Below are positions 12,490 through 17,267 of a stretch of 17,267 nucleotides of DNA, in pieces. A model generated the notes under the pieces. It did not search any database. It was not told where the DNA came from and was given only the letters and a program-made list of their open reading frames with translations. The position numbers were made by a program, and so were the translations under genes. How positions within the stretch are numbered: position 1 is the first letter of the stretch; every line of letters begins with the position of its first letter. Origin of the DNA: an uncultured Saprospiraceae bacterium (lineage in GTDB: Bacteria > Bacteroidota > Bacteroidia > Chitinophagales > Saprospiraceae); assembly GCA_937959375.1 (NCBI GenBank), contig CALGLS010000344.1:1-17267 (forward strand), in the 5' to 3' direction.

Positions 12490-15060
12490 CTATCTAAGTT
12501 CTTTAAGATAAATTGTTAGAGGTTGCATAAGGTCGTTATCGTCTGTATTCGGTGCAAAGTAGTCGCTAAGTTCAATCATGTTTGGTAGTTCGACCATAGC
12601 GAGTAAAATTTCGTTATTAAGATCAAGAGAATCTGTAGCTGTAAAAAAGTAGGTTCCATTTGCATCTGAAAAACAACTAAAGGATTGATTCAAATCCATT
12701 TTCTGAAAGTTAGAAGAATGTAAATTTGTTTCCGTGTGTCCGTCGTCGTTTTTAATAATGATCTGACTGTGTCCATGCATCTGAGTGCCCGTTAATTCCT
12801 CATATAGGTGCAGATACTTGTGGAAGAAAGCGTTCGGTTGTTGTTCACCATTCACTTTCAATCGTTTGTTGTTCAGTTCAAATGAATAGTGATTTTTAGA
12901 ATAGATCAATTCATCTTCGAGTAGTTCGTTTTCCAATCGACGTTTTACTTGACTATTGAATTGAAGGAAACCTTCATTATTTATATCTGGGTAATTCGTT
13001 GATGCAGTAATAGATTCGTCCTGAGAATAGTGATTGTATTGTTTTGCGACACTGCTCTTTTTACAAGACGATCCATTCTTTTTATTGTTACAAGAGTGAC
13101 TCGATTTAGAAATGCTGGTATTGCTTTTCTGACGGTTTAATTCTGACTTGATCTGTGCTTTTTCTTTTTCGTGCTCCTGGTACCATTTTTCTTTTGCTAT
13201 AGCAAAAGTAGATTTTTTATGTTCCAGTTCGCTTTTACGGTGGTTGAGAATCGCTTGCTTTTCCAGTAACTCAGTAGCGTCGACGCTTGAGTGATTTTTT
13301 AATAGCTTTATATTCAGTTGTTCTAGTCGTGTAAGATTTTTTTCGAGTTTGTTCCAACGTTCGTTGAATGTTCGATCCCATCGTTTACGTGCTGATTCGA
13401 TGTTGGCTAATCGTTGTTTCAAATTTTCTTTTTCCTTCCATGAAAAAGCCCGGTTGTTTTCAGTGGATGAGAAATGTTCACTAGTAAGCCCTGAAGCAGT
13501 ACGTCGTTCCACAATGATTACAGTATCACCATCTTCAAATTGAGATCCGTCAATTACAAAAGAGTTCGCTTCCCCTTCTACAATTATTTCAGTTGGCGAC
13601 TGTCCTTGACTTTCAAAGAAAATATGTGTTTGTCCGTTTTGTTGTTTTCTGATCGTTTTCTTGTGATGGAAGTTTTGAACTTCTCCTAACGAACGCTGAG
13701 ATAGCGTAGACTGTCCTGGCATCATGTTCATGTCGGCCAGCATATCATTGATCAAATGGTCAAAGTTCCCAAATTGTTGATTTGGAATAAGGTGTCCATC
13801 CAAAGTAATCGTAGCAATGGTGCCATCTTCTATTTCAATTTCTAGACGCCCTTCATCTGTGTTGTTGATGTACCTTCTTCGTTCTGCTTTTTTCGCTGGC
13901 TCGGGTAGTGGCGCTAATTGTAAGGATTCCAATCGGATCATTTTTGGAGCCTTCTCCAATGGAGGAATAATAGCTTCAGCGATTAAAGACGTTTCGTCAT
14001 TCTTGTCCATCGTCGTCATGTTGTAATCGTAATTGTTATGCGCTCCAATTGAAAAAAGCGTAACAGTCAACAAGAGTAAAACAGTCGCCGTCATTTTTTC
14101 CATGATGTTGGATTTATTTTGAGGCTGATTGAGAATGCGCTTCACTCGATGTAGCAATTGGTTTTTCGGCCCTGAAAATGTCATGGCCATATTGGGTGCA
14201 GACTTTCCAATTTCCTGAAGACTCACCAATGCTTTTGCGTAAGTCAATGAGCTACCGCAAAGTTCTACTGCAGTGTCATCGCAGCAGTTCTCTCGCTCGG
14301 TACGGATATTGGCGGCAATCCACCAAACCGCAGGATTGAAGTAAAACAAAACTTCAATGACCGAAAGCAGTATGTTAATTAAGTAATCATTGCGTTGTAT
14401 GTGTGCTAGCTCGTGAGCTAAAATTGCTTCTACTTCATTTTCTTGTAAGTTGTTGATGGCTCCAATCGGAAGTAAAATCACAGGTTTGATATAACCGATT
14501 ACCATAGGAACCGAAGCGATTGCAGACTCTACTAATTTTACTTTTTTGCGTAAGCGAATTTTTGATTTGAGTACTTTTAATTTTTCATTCCAGTAAGGTG
14601 TTACCGCTTGGTTGTTGGTGTACCGTAATCGTTGTACATAAACCAAACCACCGAGCATACGCACTAGAAAAAATGTTGCGCCAAGCATCCAAACCAAAAC
14701 GATTGCAGGAATATGATTATTAAAAAAATTGACAAAGGACTGTAGTATGTTTTTACTTAGCATACCTTCTTGTGAAAGGGCTGCGAGTTGTTGAACTTCG
14801 GTATCTGAAAGTTGGGCAAATGTTTCTAATTGTAAACCACCATCGTAGTAAATCAGAAAGGTAGAAAGTGCTGCTACTAAAACCATGAACTGTGAAAACG
14901 CAGCTATTTCATAACGTGCCTTTGTTGAACGATTTTTTAGAAATAGCATGGCAAAAGCTACCATTATACCAATGATCGTCGCTTGCCATAGCGAATGGAT
15001 TACGGTCCAGCCGAGTGCGTATATCAGGTCTTCCGAAATGAATTGGTATAGGAACTCCAT
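12490..15060 (-). CDS. BlaR1/MecR1-like M56 membrane metallopeptidase with long C-terminal region
   Basis: 856 residues, no signal peptide. Membrane segments lie at about 14-41, 53-72, 118-142 and 321-340, the usual M56 layout. The zinc site is HELAH at 216-220 (LAHELAHIQRND), with Glu257 and Asp261 in TERENCCDD completing the family signature. The last 515 residues lie beyond the fourth segment, probably in the periplasm. They include VDGT/LDGH-type strands (about 404-440 and 730-757, the latter LKVNGEQQPNAFFHKYLHLY), a long charged coiled coil (about 542-645), and a Cys/Ser/Lys-rich stretch (about 646-672). In BlaR1 the sensor senses a signal outside and its protease leads to removal of the BlaI repressor. 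The penicillin-binding sensor domain is not recognisable here, so the signal is probably not a beta-lactam. It follows the blaI-like gene by 52 bp. Confidence 0.9.
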   Translation of the reverse strand: MEFLYQFISEDLIYALGWTVIHSLWQATIIGIMVAFAMLFLKNRSTKARYEIAAFSQFMVLVAALSTFLIYYDGGLQLETFAQLSDTEVQQLAALSQEGMLSKNILQSFVNFFNNHIPAIVLVWMLGATFFLVRMLGGLVYVQRLRYTNNQAVTPYWNEKLKVLKSKIRLRKKVKLVESAIASVPMVIGYIKPVILLPIGAINNLQENEVEAILAHELAHIQRNDYLINILLSVIEVLFYFNPAVWWIAANIRTERENCCDDTAVELCGSSLTYAKALVSLQEIGKSAPNMAMTFSGPKNQLLHRVKRILNQPQNKSNIMEKMTATVLLLLTVTLFSIGAHNNYDYNMTTMDKNDETSLIAEAIIPPLEKAPKMIRLESLQLAPLPEPAKKAERRRYINNTDEGRLEIEIEDGTIATITLDGHLIPNQQFGNFDHLINDMLADMNMMPGQSTLSQRSLGEVQNFHHKKTIRKQQNGQTHIFFESQGQSPTEIIVEGEANSFVIDGSQFEDGDTVIIVERRTASGLTSEHFSSTENNRAFSWKEKENLKQRLANIESARKRWDRTFNERWNKLEKNLTRLEQLNIKLLKNHSSVDATELLEKQAILNHRKSELEHKKSTFAIAKEKWYQEHEKEKAQIKSELNRQKSNTSISKSSHSCNNKKNGSSCKKSSVAKQYNHYSQDESITASTNYPDINNEGFLQFNSQVKRRLENELLEDELIYSKNHYSFELNNKRLKVNGEQQPNAFFHKYLHLYEELTGTQMHGHSQIIIKNDDGHTETNLHSSNFQKMDLNQSFSCFSDANGTYFFTATDSLDLNNEILLAMVELPNMIELSDYFAPNTDDNDLMQPLTIYLKELR

Positions 15061-15112
15061 TTAGTGGGTTTTAGTGAGTTGACGTTAGTTTTTTTGGGTG
15101 ATTAGTTTTCGA

Positions 15113-15526
15113 CTAATCCTTTTTTTCTTCGATTGATTGGATCAAAGCTTTTATTTGCTCCAACTCTTCTTCGGTAGCTTGGTGGTTACCTAAAGTCTGC
15201 ATGACCAATTGCATGGCAGATCCTTTAAAGGTGGCATCCACAAACTTTTTTAGCAATACATTTTGGGTATCCTTCTCATCTACATTGGCAGAGTAAATGT
15301 GTGTACGGCTGTCTGTATTTCGGATTACTAAATTTTTGATAGTCATAAGCTGCATGATTTTCAAGGTAGTAGTATATCCAATTTCTTCATTTCCTTTTTT
15401 CAACTCATTAAGTTTGTCATTGACTTGACGAACTGATGAGGAACCATGCGCCCACAGCACATGCAAAATGGCTAGTTCCGATTCTGTAGGTTTATTGGTC
15501 GGCTTAGGTGTCTGATTTTTTGACAT
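15113..15526 (-). CDS. BlaI/MecI/CopY-family transcriptional repressor
   Basis: 137 residues from the ATG at 15526 (MSKNQTPKPTNKPTESELAI). An in-frame TTG at 15541 would add five residues, but the ATG is the more natural start. The winged-helix domain has the family pattern PTESELAILHVLWAHGSSSVRQVNDKL and GYTTTLKIMQLMTIKNLVIR, followed by the wing HIYSANV. The C-terminal part (VLLKKFVDATFKGSAMQLVMQ, EELEQIKALIQSIEEKKD) is the dimerisation helix bundle. It should bind palindromic operators as a dimer and be inactivated by proteolysis triggered by the M56 protein encoded downstream. The dyads at 15601-15643 are the likely operators, which would make the operon autoregulated. Confidence 0.93.
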   Translation of the reverse strand: MSKNQTPKPTNKPTESELAILHVLWAHGSSSVRQVNDKLNELKKGNEEIGYTTTLKIMQLMTIKNLVIRNTDSRTHIYSANVDEKDTQNVLLKKFVDATFKGSAMQLVMQTLGNHQATEEELEQIKALIQSIEEKKD

Positions 15527-15548
15527 AATAAAGGGATTCAAGATTATT

Positions 15549-15587
15549 CTTTGTAAATTTTTGTAGCGCTCTTTCTATTTTACAAAG
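15549..15587. promoter_or_regulatory. 9-bp inverted repeat in the leader of the blaI-like gene
   Basis: CTTTGTAAA (15549-15557) and TTTACAAAG (15579-15587) are exact reverse complements separated by 21 bases. It sits 23-61 bases upstream of the repressor start codon. It contains TGTA/TACA words, as known BlaI/MecI boxes do, but here they face outwards and are widely spaced. Alternatives are a leader RNA hairpin or a secondary regulator site. Confidence 0.4.
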
Positions 15588-15600
15588 GTTAATTTCTTTC

Positions 15601-15643
15601 TACGAATGATTTCGTAATACAATTATATACGAAATCATTCGTA
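15601..15643. promoter_or_regulatory. Twin 16-bp dyad operator between the blaI-like operon and the divergent gene
   Basis: TACGAATGATTTCGTA (15601-15616) and TACGAAATCATTCGTA (15628-15643) are exact reverse complements of each other, 11 bp apart. Each copy is itself a dyad, TACGAA-N4-TTCGTA. The arrangement, two dyads with centres 27 bp apart in the shared upstream region of a repressor gene and a divergent gene, is typical of an autoregulatory operator. The BlaI-family protein encoded at 15113 is the obvious candidate; binding is inferred, not shown. Confidence 0.7.
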
Positions 15644-15692
15644 ATTCCAAATATTTTAACTTTTGACGATATTTCTTTAAGGTTTTATTAAC

Positions 15693-15728
15693 TTTTGAGC
15701 TAAAATCGTATTAGTTTGAGCCTAAATC
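15693..15728 (+). promoter_or_regulatory. Direct repeat upstream of the propeller-like gene
   Basis: TTTTGAGCTAAAATC (15693-15707) and GTTTGAGCCTAAATC (15714-15728) match at 12 of 15 positions and start 21 bp apart, about two helical turns. The second ends 16 bp before the start codon at 15745. A same-face repeat like this could bind a dimeric activator or repressor, for example a LytTR-type regulator. Confidence 0.35.
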
Positions 15729-15744
15729 AGTCAACATAGTAGAT

Positions 15745-16632
15745 ATGAACAAACAACTCCTCTTAATGCTTACGCTTCTTATTCCTGTTTTGGGTTATAC
15801 CCAAAGGACAACAAAGAAGTGCTTTAGGTTGCCTCCCGACCTAAAAGAAGTTTCAGGTTTGTACCTAGAAAGTGGAAATAGCTTCTGGTGGCTAAATGAT
15901 AGTGGCTGGGATCCTATCTTATTTAATACGAATGGACGAGGCGAGTTGATTGACTCCATTTGCTTTCCGCAACTGAAAAACGTAGACTGGGAAGACCTCA
16001 CTTCTGATGACCGAGGTAATATTTACATTGGCGATTTTGGTAACAACAATAACAACCGAAAGGATTTGCGCATCTATATTTATAATAAGGAAAGTGAAAA
16101 GTTGGATTCTATTTTATATACCTATCCAGATCAAAAACTTTTTCCGCCACCGCTTGCGTTTCGAAATTTTAATATGGAAGGATTCTTTTGGCATAAAAAT
16201 AAGCTACACCTGTTCTCAAAAAACCGTCGCGGAGTTGGCAGCTATTACACCAAGCATTATACGCTCACTGACCAAGCGGGCCAGCAGGTGGCTACTTTAA
16301 AAGACAGTATTTATCTCAAAAAGCGAATCGTTACCGGAGCTGCTATTAGCCCAGATGGCGCATCAGTGGCTTTGTTGACTTATAATTTTAAAAAGATTTT
16401 GGGCTTTTTACCAAATTTTAGTTCTACGATTTATATCCTTCGGAATTTCGAGGAAGATAATTTTTTGAGTGGTAAGCTTACAAAGCGGAGAACACCCTCT
16501 TTCCTGATCGCAACGCAGTGGGAGTCGATTGATTTTTTGAATAACAAAACGGTTTATGTAGCTTCGGAACAAACTGCTTTTATTAAGCCTAAGGTAAAGC
16601 GTGCTCGCTTGCGTAAGCGAAATTTGAAATGA
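15745..16632 (+). CDS. Secreted beta-propeller-like protein of unknown function
   Basis: 295 residues. Signal peptide about 1-20 (MNKQLLLMLTLLIPVLGYTQ). The mature part has motifs seen in secreted Bacteroidota proteins with a propeller-like fold: EVSGLYLESG (35-44), LNDSG (50-54), DWEDLTSDDRGNIYIGDFG (81-99), NMEGFFWH (143-150), VTGAAISPDG (196-205) and QWESIDFL (258-265). Regularly spaced strand-turn words support a beta-propeller, perhaps near the SdiA-regulated or esterase-like phytase groups, but I cannot assign either. The C-terminus is strongly basic (KPKVKRARLRKRNLK) and is not a T9SS sorting tail. It is divergent from the blaI-like operon and shares the twin-dyad region, so it may be co-regulated. 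Confidence 0.75.
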   Translation: MNKQLLLMLTLLIPVLGYTQRTTKKCFRLPPDLKEVSGLYLESGNSFWWLNDSGWDPILFNTNGRGELIDSICFPQLKNVDWEDLTSDDRGNIYIGDFGNNNNNRKDLRIYIYNKESEKLDSILYTYPDQKLFPPPLAFRNFNMEGFFWHKNKLHLFSKNRRGVGSYYTKHYTLTDQAGQQVATLKDSIYLKKRIVTGAAISPDGASVALLTYNFKKILGFLPNFSSTIYILRNFEEDNFLSGKLTKRRTPSFLIATQWESIDFLNNKTVYVASEQTAFIKPKVKRARLRKRNLK

Positions 16633-17022
16633 GGTTGCGGTAAAGCCTTATTTGAAAGTGAGAGTTGTTTAAACAGGTGCGACACGTTTATAAAACTGGG
16701 AACAAACGGCAAAGTAAGCGCCTTTAGCTGCGACACCCGCATTTGTTTAGTTGATAGTAATAGATAAGCATGTTCCCGTGTGTAGGAGAACATTGTTTTA
16801 TTACTCCTTATCTTTGCTTCTGCCTTCAAAGTTATTTTTTAATGCTTAACGCAAAAGATATGTATATACGGTGGGGCGCTAAGCCAAGCAAGTTGTCAAA
16901 AAAAGCAAAGCATGCAACGAACCCAAGCCCATCGCTCTCAATAAAAAAAATCATTGAGCTTCTGATATGCCAAAGAACCATAAAAAAATAACTAATTTCA
17001 TTGTAGATTAATACCAATAATA
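16633..17022. other. Intergenic region with weak hairpins only
   Basis: No convincing gene is present. TGTTC (16771-16775) and GAACA (16788-16792) form a small stem followed by TTGTTTTATT, a weak candidate terminator for the propeller-like gene. CTCAAT and ATTGAG flank an A-rich stretch near 16938-16960. A 73-residue open frame from 16770 has no domain-like composition and was not called. Confidence 0.4.
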
Positions 17023-17267
17023 ATGAATACCTATTCTCGATTGTTTTTTGTGTTGCTTTGTTTGTTTTGTTTTGCTTGTGATGATACAGCACCTGCTGAC
17101 AAACCACTTGTTAATCCAAAATCAGAAGATACAACGACTTCAGTGGCGACTGATCCTGATACAAAAGATACGGTTGTTCCTCCACCTGCACCAATTGGGA
17201 TGAAACAACCTTTGCAAACCAAACACGATTGTAAGGTCAAGGATAAGGTGTTGGAGAGTAACGAATT
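17023..17267 (+). CDS. Putative lipoprotein, N-terminal fragment (cut by window edge)
   Basis: The frame opens at the ATG at 17023 and stays open to the window end (81 residues). The N-terminus MNTYSRLFFVLLCLFCFAC is a lipoprotein signal peptide with lipidated Cys19, although Cys at -3 is less usual than Leu. Asp-Asp follows the cysteine directly; acidic residues close behind the lipid anchor are associated with surface export in Bacteroidota. The next 50 or so residues are a Pro/Thr/Asp-rich spacer (KSEDTTTSVATDPDTKDT, PPPAP). The domain after it (QTKHDCKVKDKVLESNE) is cut off, so function is unknown. Confidence 0.75.
   Translation, partial: MNTYSRLFFVLLCLFCFACDDTAPADKPLVNPKSEDTTTSVATDPDTKDTVVPPPAPIGMKQPLQTKHDCKVKDKVLESNE

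Noticed and set aside
12490..15526. Beta-lactam resistance locus
   Set aside because: The BlaI and M56 parts are present, but no beta-lactamase or penicillin-binding protein is nearby and the sensor part does not show the penicillin-binding serine motifs.
16554..17240. Several small frames on both strands near the right end
   Set aside because: They overlap the propeller-like gene end, the intergenic region or the lipoprotein gene, and show no signal peptide, domain or steady composition.

Overview
The window looks like a moderately AT-rich chromosomal segment of a Bacteroidota bacterium, plausibly Saprospiria/Lewinella-like; that finer placement is inference. The evidence is a TonB-dependent receptor with an N-terminal carboxypeptidase-regulatory-like domain and a second, truncated receptor gene, a C-terminal type IX secretion (T9SS) sorting domain, a LytS/LytTR two-component pair, a Bacteroidota-style BlaR1/M56 protein, and a lack of obvious Shine-Dalgarno sequences. 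No rRNA, tRNA, CRISPR array, transposase or phage gene was seen.

Left part (1-4.4 kb), all genes on the minus strand: the 5' end of a TonB-dependent receptor (cut by the window edge), two tandem paralogous outer-membrane-barrel-like proteins with an SH3/Sm-like N-terminal module (one carries a Glu-rich then Lys-rich insertion encoded by a GAA microsatellite), a YpfJ-type membrane-anchored zinc metallopeptidase, and a 62-residue acidic hypothetical protein.

Middle part (4.8-10.8 kb), plus strand: a helix-turn-helix regulator, a complete TonB-dependent receptor paralogous to the truncated one, a terminator and a cluster of intergenic repeats, then a LytS-type sensor kinase and a LytTR response regulator.

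Right part (11.0-15.5 kb), minus strand: an apparent operon in the order blaI-like repressor, BlaR1/M56 membrane peptidase, double-PDZ protein with a T9SS tail. No beta-lactamase lies next to it. Divergent from it (15.7-16.6 kb) is a secreted propeller-like protein. The shared upstream region holds two copies of a 16-bp dyad (TACGAA-N4-TTCGTA), facing each other, which is the best candidate operator. The window ends inside a probable lipoprotein gene.

The most unusual non-coding signal is five intergenic elements (about 474-569, 2911-3016, 4624-4767, 8407-8550 and 10953-11036). Each is a long imperfect inverted repeat whose arms are tandem 6- or 7-bp words. The words differ between elements (GAATTA/GAATGT, GAAGTCC/GAAGACC, GGGAGGT/GGGAAGT), but the cores at the hairpin tip look related: four of five share CGATYRYRGGAAAM. 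Three of the five begin or end within about 10 bp of a stop codon. They look like one superfamily of repeat-armed hairpin elements.
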